Shown: in pieces, positions 1 through 5,487 of the stretch
Position numbering within the stretch: the stretch's first letter is position 1
How the letters are laid out: every line of letters starts with the position of its first letter
Source of the DNA: a virus
Reading direction: 5' to 3' (one strand)
DNA: 64,000 bases
Virus record (IMG/VR): IMGVR_UViG_3300023174_004605
Span: 31,737-95,736 of that record
The notes under the pieces: model-generated
What the model was told of the DNA's origin: nothing
Database searches by the model: none
The model's input: the letters and a program-made list of their open reading frames with translations, nothing else
Program-made: the position numbers and the translations under genes

Positions 1-912
1 CTATCTGCAAACAAAAATAATGGTGAGATTTCGGAAATCGGAGTAGGTGGTAGCACCTATGTGTTGACAGAACTATCCGAACTCTTGGACAAAACATTTT
101 TTATTTTTGATATTGATAAAGAATATACAGATATAGTCGTTAACAATGTTCACTTTTGGCCAGGCGCAAAGTTAAAAATTTGCATAGACAACAGCACGAA
201 TTTGCACAATTACCCAGATATTCCTAAATTATCATACTGTCATGTTGATGGTGCTAAAGAATTTGACATTACTGTATCTGATTTGCAATTTTATCTTGAC
301 CATCTGTCCGTAAACGGCTTGATATGTCAAGATGATTACGGTAACAATAAATGGCCCACAGTAACTGATGCAATTAAACATTTAGAGCAAACAAACAAGA
401 TAAAGATTGTTATGATTGGTGACTCAAGTGCCTGGGTGACCAAACCAGAGTATTATGATTATTGGATGGACATTTTAAATAATGACTATGAATTTTCTTT
501 ATTAACAGCATTGTGTAGTGTTTCTAGTTCAGAAAAATTAAACAAAGTTCCAAAATATTTTTTTTTACAATCTATCTTTAACTATAGTTTATTGACTGGC
601 TACACTGAATCAGAGAAAAAATATTTTAAAAATATTTTAGCGGCAAAGAATCATCAAAATTATCTAACAATGCCGTATTATGCACAAAGTGAAATAGGCT
701 TTGCTTTAGATAATAATGTTGACGATGGATATATTTTAACTGTGGCATGGGATAGCATCAAAGGACCAGACTGGCCACAAGAAGCTCCGGTTCTCAGAGA
801 AGAAATTGAAAGATTGCCTGATTGGATAAAACATGAACTTTTTCATGTTCACAACTTCAATGATCTTTTTAAATGTGTTGTAAAAAAAACAAATTTTGAA
901 ATAAAGGAATAA
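1..912 (+). CDS. Class I SAM-dependent methyltransferase-like protein (5' truncated)
   Basis: The reading frame is open from the first base of the window, so the true start lies upstream; a GTG at 61 is only an internal codon. Just before it the frame encodes EIGVGGST (visible residues 12-19), which fits SAM-binding motif I (E-x-G-x-G-x-S/T). About 80 residues in is HVDGAKEFD followed by an acidic DDYG, the pattern of the Methyltransf_24 group (HxDGxHxYD...xDD). The substrate cannot be told; such enzymes in phages often sit beside glycan genes. It is AT-rich relative to the next genes and is followed 12 bp later by a small conserved phage gene. The fold assignment is good and the function open. 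Confidence 0.75.
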   Translation, partial: LSANKNNGEISEIGVGGSTYVLTELSELLDKTFFIFDIDKEYTDIVVNNVHFWPGAKLKICIDNSTNLHNYPDIPKLSYCHVDGAKEFDITVSDLQFYLDHLSVNGLICQDDYGNNKWPTVTDAIKHLEQTNKIKIVMIGDSSAWVTKPEYYDYWMDILNNDYEFSLLTALCSVSSSEKLNKVPKYFFLQSIFNYSLLTGYTESEKKYFKNILAAKNHQNYLTMPYYAQSEIGFALDNNVDDGYILTVAWDSIKGPDWPQEAPVLREEIERLPDWIKHELFHVHNFNDLFKCVVKKTNFEIKE

Positions 913-924
913 TAAACAAATAAA

Positions 925-1383
925 ATGACACTAATAGCCAAACCAGTAATAGACAAACAGTTTTGGATCTTACAAGAAAACGATCGCAAGATCGGTAATA
1001 TCGAAGCCTGCAACGGAGGGTATCAAGTCAAGATCAACAATCAAGTAGCACAATTCCGAACAATCAAACTGGCAGCAAAATATATTAATATTGAATTCGA
1101 AGCTCCAGTGAAAAAAATCAAGTCCAAGATCCACTCAGATCATGTGCATGGATATCCGGTATCGGGGCGTATGCATAATCCCATGTGGGACGTGCCACAA
1201 CAGTTACCAGTGTACACTAAATCAGTCAAGAGCAAATCGTGGTTTGCCGCAGGATGGTACAATGTGCGCCGGGGACGGCATTGGCGCACAGTGCAGTGCC
1301 CAAAATTAATCGTTCTACAGCGATATGCCTACCAAGGTCCTTTCTATACCGAACAAGAAGCCCATGACCATACATCTAAATAA
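925..1383 (+). CDS. Conserved phage hypothetical protein, 152 aa
   Basis: ATG start 12 bp after the preceding stop. The product is a basic soluble protein with no signal peptide or membrane segment. The N-terminus (MTLIAKPVIDKQFWIL) and the pattern of a short beta-rich domain followed by a basic HGYP...RMHNPMW segment resemble proteins I associate with T4-like phages of aquatic bacteria, but no function is known to me. Its last seven codons overlap the start of the next gene at 1364, which suggests translational coupling. Confidence 0.75.
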   Translation: MTLIAKPVIDKQFWILQENDRKIGNIEACNGGYQVKINNQVAQFRTIKLAAKYINIEFEAPVKKIKSKIHSDHVHGYPVSGRMHNPMWDVPQQLPVYTKSVKSKSWFAAGWYNVRRGRHWRTVQCPKLIVLQRYAYQGPFYTEQEAHDHTSK

Positions 1384-1573
1384 ATTCATAGAACGTGTAC
1401 TGGGACACGAAGCACGTGGTGCTCGTGATTTTGTCATGAGCATGAAAGACGCACGAGACCTACATGCAGATATTACCAGATTATTGCTGGAATTGAACAA
1501 TCTGCGTGAACAAGACACCAAACACAGCCAAGAAGAAGTGATCACTGTACAGGTCACCGGAGGCACATTCTAA
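1364..1573 (+). CDS. Small conserved phage protein, 69 aa
   Basis: I chose the ATG at 1364 (MTIHLNKFIERVLG) over an in-frame upstream codon at 1325 because it gives a natural N-terminus and only a 20-bp overlap with the previous gene. The protein is highly charged and predicted alpha-helical (AxDLHADITRLLLELNNLRE), likely a short coiled coil. Similar small proteins beginning MTIHL occur in T4-like phages; role unknown. Confidence 0.7.
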   Translation: MTIHLNKFIERVLGHEARGARDFVMSMKDARDLHADITRLLLELNNLREQDTKHSQEEVITVQVTGGTF

Positions 1574-1590
1574 AACTACCTATATTTTCT

Positions 1591-1609
1591 GATAAATAAA
1601 ATATAGGAG
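1591..1609 (+). promoter_or_regulatory. Possible late-type promoter and Shine-Dalgarno site before the 1619 gene
   Basis: GATAAATA, one mismatch from the T4 late octamer TATAAATA, lies about 20 bases upstream of the ATG at 1619. It is followed by a good Shine-Dalgarno sequence AGGAG at about 1605-1609. The late-promoter reading is inference from the octamer alone. Confidence 0.35.
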
Positions 1610-1618
1610 TTTAATGAC

Positions 1619-1906
1619 ATGAGTCGCCCAAAACCCAGCGTATTAATTGAGCATATCAACAAGACCACCTACAAAACCGAGCAGGTCTTGGCCAGTGAAG
1701 GTGTGTGGGCCGTGTTCTATGATGCCAAACCCATCAACTTAAAAACATCAAACATGTTGGTGCAGTATCCTGGCCCAAAATACAAAAAGGTTTCATTTAG
1801 CAATCCGGGGCATGCCAAAAATCTGGCCAAAAAACTCAACACGCAATTTAAAACAGATCGATTCACAGTGGTGTTGTTAAGAGCCGGGGATCAGGTCTAT
1901 CCCTGA
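1619..1906 (+). CDS. Conserved phage hypothetical protein, 95 aa
   Basis: ATG at 1619 with AGGAG nine bases upstream. The protein is basic and compact, with MSRPKPSVLIEHINK at the start and a YPGPKYKKVSFSNPGHA segment near the middle. It has no signal peptide or membrane segment. I associate this type of protein with T4-like phages, always without known function. The stop is followed within a few bases by the next gene's GTG. Confidence 0.75.
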   Translation: MSRPKPSVLIEHINKTTYKTEQVLASEGVWAVFYDAKPINLKTSNMLVQYPGPKYKKVSFSNPGHAKNLAKKLNTQFKTDRFTVVLLRAGDQVYP

Positions 1907-1910
1907 TGAT

Positions 1911-2282
1911 GTGCGTGACAAACATCTACTGACACAACAACTCATCGAGCTCTTGCCCGAGGCCGATCGTGTGCCTATAGATGCGGCCTTGCCAGCCTGG
2001 TGGTTCAACATCCGACGTACCGGTGGCATGCGATTGACAGGCATTGGATATGATGTATTGTCTCGTCGGTTGGACCTCGAAAACTACGAGTATGCCATCA
2101 CAGATCCTTTGACTTTCAACAAGCGTCTCATGCTCAAATTGGATAGGAAAATGCAGATGCCCTACTATATTTCGGCCACCAAAGGCATACCCAAAAAGAT
2201 CGTGTTTTTTGGAAGCCGAGAAGCGGTCATGGTCAATCTCTACGGTAATTTGGAACAATTTCTTGACAACTACGGGCCTTGA
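1911..2282 (+). CDS. Conserved phage hypothetical protein, 123 aa
   Basis: GTG start 4 bp after the upstream stop; the nearby ATGs are out of frame. The protein contains ALPAWWFNIRRTGGMRLT and ends GSREAVMVNLYGNLEQFLD, a compact alpha/beta protein of a type I associate with T4-like phages. No catalytic motif is apparent. The end of the gene contains the -35 element of the promoter for the following tRNA. Confidence 0.75.
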   Translation: MRDKHLLTQQLIELLPEADRVPIDAALPAWWFNIRRTGGMRLTGIGYDVLSRRLDLENYEYAITDPLTFNKRLMLKLDRKMQMPYYISATKGIPKKIVFFGSREAVMVNLYGNLEQFLDNYGP

Positions 2283-2291
2283 TGCTATACT
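2263..2291 (+). promoter_or_regulatory. Sigma70-type promoter for the first tRNA
   Basis: TTGACA at 2263-2268, a 17-base spacer and TATACT at 2286-2291. Expected initiation is within a few bases of the tRNA start at 2300. The -35 box is embedded in the end of the preceding gene. Confidence 0.75.
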
Positions 2292-2299
2292 GTAATCAA

Positions 2300-2387
2300 G
2301 GGCCGAACGCCGTATTGGTTGCAGGCAGCGGACTCATAATCCGCCTCAGAAATGACACTGTGGGTTCAAATCCCTCTCGGCCCACCA
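2300..2387 (+). tRNA. tRNA with anticodon CAT and a long (class II) variable arm
   Basis: The acceptor stem GGGCCGA/TCGGCCC is perfect, with discriminator A and an encoded CCA. The D stem GCC/GGC is at 2309-2311 and 2324-2326. The anticodon stem GCGGA/TCCGC encloses loop CTCATAA, so the anticodon is CAT (2335-2337). The T loop is TTCAAAT. The variable region is 15 nt and contains a TCA-GAAA-TGA hairpin, giving 88 nt in total. A class II arm with A73 is typical of tRNA-Leu, whereas CAT is Met or Ile2, so its amino acid is uncertain. Confidence 0.88.
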
Positions 2388-2404
2388 GTTAAAAGGTAAA
2401 TATC

Positions 2405-2584
2405 ATGACCGTGGAACAGCAAAAGAAACCGCCTGTAGAACGCTATTACTACTCGGAAGACGAGTGGGCAAGACTGGGTTGTGGTCCGTTGCCACCCGAA
2501 AGAGATCGTGCTCGGCAACTAGAAAATGTTATGGCAAAAGGAAATCCCCGGATTGACGGCAAAAACATCAAAGGGTATAATTAA
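2405..2584 (+). CDS. Small hypothetical protein, 59 aa
   Basis: ATG at 2405, 18 bp after the tRNA, with an AAAAGG-like ribosome site. It encodes a charged soluble protein beginning MTVEQQKKPPVERYYYSEDE and containing CGPLPPERDRARQLE. No domain recognised. The next gene starts 1 bp after its stop. Confidence 0.6.
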   Translation: MTVEQQKKPPVERYYYSEDEWARLGCGPLPPERDRARQLENVMAKGNPRIDGKNIKGYN

Positions 2585-2585
2585 C

Positions 2586-2669
2586 ATGTGGTTGATATTT
2601 TTTGCATTCATGGCCATAGTGATTTGCTATGGTATTATGTGGTTGAATGAACATCAGGACGAACAATGA
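2586..2669 (+). CDS. Tiny single-span membrane peptide, 27 aa
   Basis: ATG at 2586 directly after the previous stop. The product is one hydrophobic segment (WLIFFAFMAIVICYGIMWL) followed by the acidic tail NEHQDEQ. Its stop overlaps the next ATG (ATGA), which supports translation as a coupled unit with the following membrane peptides. Confidence 0.5.
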   Translation: MWLIFFAFMAIVICYGIMWLNEHQDEQ

Positions 2670-2758
2670 ACATATTGAAAAACATTCCCTGGGCAGCTAT
2701 AGCTGCCCTGGCAGTATTTGTGGCCATGGGAATAGTGGCTCACTTGTTTGGTAAATGA
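2666..2758 (+). CDS. Tiny single-span membrane peptide, 30 aa
   Basis: ATG overlaps the preceding TGA. The peptide starts MNILKNIPW and carries one hydrophobic helix rich in Ala, Val and Met, ending HLFGK. It belongs to a run of four similar micro-genes. Function unknown. Confidence 0.5.
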   Translation: MNILKNIPWAAIAALAVFVAMGIVAHLFGK

Positions 2759-2759
2759 C

Positions 2760-2828
2760 ATGAATCAAGACTACAGTTTTGCCATTGGTGTAGTAGTAGT
2801 GGCTATTGTGTTTTTATTGCTTTTTTAG
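2760..2828 (+). CDS. Tiny membrane peptide, 22 aa
   Basis: ATG 1 bp after the previous stop. It encodes MNQDYSF followed by an uninterrupted hydrophobic stretch AIGVVVVAIVFLLLF. It is near the lower limit for a gene; support comes only from the tight spacing with its neighbours and the shared membrane character. Confidence 0.4.
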   Translation: MNQDYSFAIGVVVVAIVFLLLF

Positions 2829-2831
2829 TTT

Positions 2832-2851
2832 CCAATTTTGATCAAAATTGG
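2832..2851. repeat. Perfect 20-bp palindrome centred on TGATCA
   Basis: The half-site CCAATTTTGA is followed immediately by its exact reverse complement. There is no downstream T-run, so it is not a canonical terminator. It lies between two micro-genes and could be an operator or an mRNA hairpin. Confidence 0.6.
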
Positions 2852-2866
2852 TGGTAGGACGGGTCT

Positions 2867-2974
2867 ATGAATAAAATACAAGTTTTCACACTGGGCACAG
2901 GACTAGTGATCATGTGGTTGTTTTACAAATTAACTTTGGAAATTTGGTGCTGGATTTATGGTCTATTCTATTGA
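2867..2974 (+). CDS. Small membrane peptide, 35 aa
   Basis: ATG at 2867, preceded by GGTAGGACGGG, which can act as a ribosome site. It encodes MNKIQVFTLGTG followed by a hydrophobic, Trp/Tyr-rich helix (LVIMWLFYKLTLEIWCWIY). Fourth and longest of the local membrane micro-genes. Confidence 0.45.
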   Translation: MNKIQVFTLGTGLVIMWLFYKLTLEIWCWIYGLFY

Positions 2975-3032
2975 CAACGAACTTGAAAAATATCATCTAA
3001 CCGGTGGCCTATGTCGTTTTTATTATAAATAA
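2958..3032 (+). CDS. Possible micro-gene, 24 aa, overlapping its neighbour
   Basis: ATG at 2958 lies inside the preceding gene in another frame (17-bp overlap). It encodes MVYSIDNELEKYHLTGG and ends CRFYYK. Its last codons coincide with the TATAAATA motif at 3024-3031. Small size and overlap make this tentative. Confidence 0.3.
   Translation: MVYSIDNELEKYHLTGGLCRFYYK
3024..3031 (+). promoter_or_regulatory. T4-type late promoter octamer TATAAATA
   Basis: Exact match to the T4 late promoter consensus, 29 bases upstream of the ATG at 3060. Late transcription of the 3060 gene would fit a virion role, but only the motif is seen. Confidence 0.6.
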
Positions 3033-3059
3033 CACTATTAACCAAAAAAGGAAAAAAAT

Positions 3060-3332
3060 ATGGCATTCGACACTTTAACAAGTTTTGCTCGACAGCTAAC
3101 AACTGCAGAAGAGACTTCAGTCCAAAACTATGTGACGACTCAAATGGGGTCAGGAACAACCAATGGTATATCGTATAGTGTTCAACGAACCGGAGTAACC
3201 ACCGCAGAAGGTCAACCCTTAGCACTCATTCTTCGCGGGTGGGTTGATGAAAGCTCAGCCAACGCCTATATAGCATTTTTGAATACTTTTAGCCCGGCGC
3301 CGGTTTATGCACAGACGGTGCAATCTGTATAA
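3060..3332 (+). CDS. Small phage protein, possibly structural, 90 aa
   Basis: ATG at 3060 with an A-rich AAAAAAGG ribosome site upstream. The protein is Ser/Thr/Ala-rich with few charges (for example VTTQMGSGTTNGISYSVQ) and has no signal peptide. That composition and the TATAAATA motif just upstream suggest a minor virion component. No family recognised. Confidence 0.65.
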   Translation: MAFDTLTSFARQLTTAEETSVQNYVTTQMGSGTTNGISYSVQRTGVTTAEGQPLALILRGWVDESSANAYIAFLNTFSPAPVYAQTVQSV

Positions 3333-3336
3333 TACC

Positions 3337-3366
3337 TAGACTGGCAAAGTAAAATTGTAGTATAAT
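3337..3366 (+). promoter_or_regulatory. Sigma70-type promoter of the tmRNA
   Basis: A TAGACT -35 element at 3337-3342, an 18-base spacer and a perfect TATAAT at 3361-3366. Initiation is expected near 3373, just before the tmRNA acceptor segment. Confidence 0.6.
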
Positions 3367-3372
3367 GCCTTG

Positions 3373-3685
3373 AAAGAAAGGTGTTGCGGACCTGGGGGCA
3401 GAACCCAGCAGGTCCACCATAAAGAAATTACATAGACATTGATCATAGTTGTAATTGCATTGGTCTTCCATGTATTGAACAATTAGTTTCTTTATGATGG
3501 GCCTGACACAGTTTCGACGTGGCAACAAGTATGGACAGGATCTACACGGCAAAGCAGAAGCCGTAGGACTGGGGATTCCTGGTCGTAGAAGCAACCTTAT
3601 TAAATGCAAACGCATCTAATGACGAGGTTTTTGCCTTAGCGGCATGATCTCCGGGGCAACTATGCCTTGTCACCCAAACTAGTCT
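3373..3685 (+). ncRNA. ssrA: Permuted (two-piece) tmRNA
   Basis: The acceptor segment comes first: T stem CTGGG/CCCAG with a 7-nt loop, then CAGGTCC-A-CCA ending at 3419. About 79 nt later the coding segment starts at 3499 with GGGCCTG, which pairs with CAGGTCC to form a 7-bp acceptor stem carrying a G3-U70 pair, the alanine identity element. The tmRNA hallmark TTCGACG is at 3513-3519. The tag frame at 3606-3647 encodes ANASNDEVFALAA and a stop, with the usual ALAA degradation end. GGCAT/ATGCC forms a stem just downstream of the tag. The permuted order implies removal of the 3420-3498 segment. The T loop GGCAGAA is not canonical. It would rescue stalled ribosomes with SmpB. Confidence 0.92.
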
Positions 3686-3713
3686 AAAAAGCCTGAGAAA
3701 TCAGGCTTTTTTG
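3686..3713 (+). terminator. Rho-independent terminator after the tmRNA
   Basis: AAAAAGCCTGA, loop GAAA, then TCAGGCTTTTTT. A strong GC-stem hairpin with flanking A and T runs ends the tmRNA transcript. Confidence 0.9.
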
Positions 3714-3747
3714 TTGGCCACTAAGTAAAAACCACTAAATAAAGAGT

Positions 3748-3761
3748 TGGGTGATCACCCA
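3748..3761. repeat. Perfect 14-bp palindrome centred on TGATCA in the porin leader
   Basis: TGGGTGATCACCCA lies about 30 bases upstream of the porin ATG. It shares the central TGATCA with the palindrome at 2832-2851. It could be an operator or a leader hairpin. Confidence 0.5.
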
Positions 3762-3789
3762 GCATTCTTTTAAAAGGAAAATCTCAAGC

Positions 3790-4530
3790 ATGAAAAAATT
3801 ATTAATCGCATTAGCCTTGTCCGCTGGCTTGGTTGCCTCGGCTCAAGCTCAACTCACCGGCAATTTAGGTTTGACCAGCGACTACCGTTTCCGCGGTGTT
3901 AGCCAAACTCAAAATGCTCCTGCAGTTCAGGGCGGCATCGACTATGCACACAAGAGTGGCTTCTATGTTGGTAACTGGAACAGCTCGGTCTCTAGCCAAG
4001 TCTACACCTCAGGTGCAGGTTTAGAAAGTGACTTGTATGCTGGTTACAAGAAAGAAATCTTCAAGGGCATTAGTATTGACGTTGGTAGCTACAATTATTT
4101 CTATCCACGTGCAACCACTTCCGCAAAAACTGGTTCAAACTTTGACACCTATGAAGGCTATGTCGGATTGGGTTACAAAGATATCATCTCTGCCAAGTAT
4201 AGCAGAACCTTAGGCGAAGGCTACTTTGGTACAGCCAATGCACAAGGCACAACTTACATGCAAGCAGATGGCAAGTTGCCAGTTCCTGTAGTAAAAAATC
4301 TAGCTGTTGTTGCGCACTATGGTCGCACCAATGTGGCCAACAGCACAGCATATGATTACAATGACATCAATGCTGGTTTTGTTTACAGCTTACCAAAAGA
4401 CTTTGACTTGAGCGTGAAGTATTTTACCAATACTGGCACAACAAGAACTTTCGAAACTGCAAACACTGTGAGCGGTCAAAAGCTATACAAAAACGCAGTG
4501 GTAGTTGGCTTGACAAAAACTTTCAATTAA
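3790..4530 (+). CDS. TorF/TIGR02001-type outer-membrane porin
   Basis: I chose ATG 3790 because it begins a clean signal peptide (MKKLLIALALSAGLVASAQA, then Q) and has AAGGA upstream; an earlier in-frame codon at 3751 would add 13 residues ahead of the signal. The mature part starts LTGNLGLTSDYRFRGVSQT, the hallmark of the Gcw_chp/TIGR02001 putative porin family. It has alternating amphipathic strands and ends in VVVGLTKTFN, near the C-terminal aromatic expected of an outer-membrane barrel. The length (246 aa) fits the family. It stands alone between two terminators. In a phage, such a porin may alter uptake or block superinfection, which is inference. Confidence 0.85.
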   Translation: MKKLLIALALSAGLVASAQAQLTGNLGLTSDYRFRGVSQTQNAPAVQGGIDYAHKSGFYVGNWNSSVSSQVYTSGAGLESDLYAGYKKEIFKGISIDVGSYNYFYPRATTSAKTGSNFDTYEGYVGLGYKDIISAKYSRTLGEGYFGTANAQGTTYMQADGKLPVPVVKNLAVVAHYGRTNVANSTAYDYNDINAGFVYSLPKDFDLSVKYFTNTGTTRTFETANTVSGQKLYKNAVVVGLTKTFN

Positions 4531-4545
4531 TTCCGAAAGTGATAC

Positions 4546-4573
4546 AAAAAAAGCTCCTTCGGGGGCTTTTTTT
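4546..4573 (+). terminator. Rho-independent terminator after the porin
   Basis: AAAAAAAGCTCC, loop TTCG, then GGGGGCTTTTTTT: a short GC stem with A and T flanks, 16 bases after the porin stop. Confidence 0.85.
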
Positions 4574-4588
4574 GTTGACCCAACCCGG

Positions 4589-4617
4589 TTGACAAGATAT
4601 AAATAGATCTATATAAT
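4589..4617 (+). promoter_or_regulatory. Perfect consensus sigma70 promoter with embedded late octamer
   Basis: TTGACA at 4589-4594, exactly 17 bases of spacer and TATAAT at 4612-4617. The spacer contains an exact T4-type late octamer TATAAATA at 4598-4605. Early (host polymerase) and late promoters would thus share one site. Confidence 0.85.
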
Positions 4618-4623
4618 ACTATT

Positions 4624-4725
4624 ATGTTGAATCGCAAAGTCGACCATCTCGTACCACAGCCCAATTTTGCAGGGAGCGTGGTTCTATGGACAATTTGTAA
4701 AGAAGGAATTCAGGGTATTGAATAG
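4624..4725 (+). CDS. Possible leaderless micro-gene, 33 aa
   Basis: ATG follows TATAAT by six bases, the same arrangement as the genes at 20385 and 43435. The peptide begins MLNRKVDHLVPQPNF and ends CKEGIQGIE. There is no Shine-Dalgarno sequence. It may not be translated; see the overlapping RNA candidate. Confidence 0.3.
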   Translation: MLNRKVDHLVPQPNFAGSVVLWTICKEGIQGIE

Positions 4726-4746
4726 TATAAAACATCATACAATATT

Positions 4747-4782
4747 CAAAAACCCTGGAACTAAACACTCCGGGGTTTTTTG
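4747..4782 (+). terminator. Rho-independent terminator
   Basis: AACCCTGGA pairs with TCCGGGGTT (one T-G wobble) and is followed by TTTTTTG. It closes the transcription unit that starts at the consensus promoter. Confidence 0.8.
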
Positions 4783-4802
4783 TTTAGAAAGAAAGGAAAA
4801 AG

Positions 4803-4976
4803 ATGTCAATTGATTATGAAAAATTAAACGATCAAATCGTAAAACAGGCCTGGGACCACACTTCGGTATTTTTGAACGAGGCACAAAAGCAACGGCTGTT
4901 TCAGAACAAGATCGATCGTGCGGCCGCAATGATCCGGGCGCAGGAGCAGTTCCGTATGATGCAACAAGAACAGTGA
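4803..4976 (+). CDS. Small helical hypothetical protein, 57 aa
   Basis: ATG at 4803 with AAAGGA six to ten bases upstream. The protein is charged, Gln-rich and predicted all-helical (FLNEAQKQRLFQNKIDRAA, then QEQFRMMQQEQ). No domain recognised. A tRNA starts 7 bp after its stop. Confidence 0.6.
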   Translation: MSIDYEKLNDQIVKQAWDHTSVFLNEAQKQRLFQNKIDRAAAMIRAQEQFRMMQQEQ

Positions 4977-4982
4977 AACAAT

Positions 4983-5058
4983 CGCGGGGTGGAAAAGTTG
5001 GCATTTCGTCAGTCTCATAAGCTGAAGGTCGTCGGTTCGAATCCGACCCCCGCAACCA
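4983..5058 (+). tRNA. Initiator-type tRNA-fMet (anticodon CAT)
   Basis: CGCGGGG pairs with CCCCGC leaving the C1-A72 mismatch that marks bacterial initiator tRNAs. The D stem GAAA/TTTC keeps the A11-U24 pair and the T arm is GTCGG-TTCGAAT-CCGAC. The anticodon stem is CAGT/GCTG and lacks the usual run of three G-C pairs of initiators. CCA is encoded; 76 nt. Confidence 0.88.
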
Positions 5059-5101
5059 ATTATGATCTGGGACGGCAAGCGGCAAAGGCTGTCACAGCAG
5101 G

Positions 5102-5203
5102 ATCTCGAAAGTTGAGGCCGTTGCTGAGTTGTTGACATACAGCCGCAGAGGCCACTGGTTGTTCCAGTTTACGGATAAGATCTCCGTTGAGGTAAACGAA
5201 TAA
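5102..5203 (+). CDS. Possible micro-gene with ATC start, 33 aa
   Basis: An open frame ends at the TAA 5201-5203 and contains VEAVAELLTYSRRGHWLFQF and KISVEVNE, a plausible compact protein. It has no ATG, GTG or TTG ahead of the conserved-looking part. The best candidate is ATC at 5102 with AGCAGG immediately upstream; TTG at 5129 is an alternative. It may be a gene remnant. Confidence 0.25.
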   Translation: MSKVEAVAELLTYSRRGHWLFQFTDKISVEVNE

Positions 5204-5244
5204 GGTCAAAATGTATTCCATGTGTATAACTCCTAGTAATATAT

Positions 5245-5267
5245 ATCGCAGTTTATATGCGATTTTT
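5245..5267 (+). terminator. Probable rho-independent terminator
   Basis: ATCGCA pairs with TGCGAT around a GTTTATA loop, followed by TTTTTC. It separates the preceding unit from the Cys-Trp tRNA pair. Confidence 0.55.
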
Positions 5268-5304
5268 CAAGGGATCCAATACATTTTTGTTATGAGCTTA
5301 TTAC

Positions 5305-5382
5305 AGTGAGGTGGCAGAGTGGCCCAATGCAAGGGACTGCAAATCCCTAAAGCCGTGAGTTCGAATCTCACCCTCACTTCCA
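5305..5382 (+). tRNA. tRNA-Cys (GCA)
   Basis: Acceptor AGTGAGG/CCTCACT with discriminator T (U73, the Cys identity base) and encoded CCA. Anticodon stem AGGGA/TCCCT encloses CTGCAAA. T arm GTGAG-TTCGAAT-CTCAC. Confidence 0.93.
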
Positions 5383-5388
5383 AGTTTG

Positions 5389-5462
5389 GTCGGTCTGGTA
5401 TAATGGCATTACAGCGGTCTCCAAAACCGTTAATTGAGGTTCGATTCCTTAGACCGGCGCCA
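5389..5462 (+). tRNA. tRNA-Trp (CCA)
   Basis: Acceptor GTCGGTC/GACCGGC with one T-G wobble, discriminator G (as in Trp tRNAs) and encoded CCA. The anticodon loop CTCCAAA gives CCA. It starts 6 bp after tRNA-Cys. Confidence 0.92.
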
Positions 5463-5487
5463 TGTTTAGAAAAGAAAGGAGGCACGT

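Larger units (their letters stand above)
4624..4782 (+). ncRNA. Candidate small RNA (about 160 nt) between promoter and terminator
   Basis: The predicted start, 7 bases after the -10 box, is 4624. The transcript would run to the T-run near 4782. The same interval contains a 33-codon reading frame at 4624-4725 beginning with ATG at the predicted first base and lacking a ribosome site. It is therefore either a leaderless mini-mRNA or a non-coding RNA. No known RNA family recognised. Confidence 0.45.

Noticed and set aside
2832-2851. Terminator reading of the 20-bp palindrome
   Set aside because: No T-run follows and an apparently coupled gene continues 16 bases later; kept as a palindrome only.
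5212-5308. ATG-initiated 32-codon frame between the 5203 stop and tRNA-Cys
   Set aside because: It runs through the terminator hairpin and into tRNA-Cys, with no ribosome site.
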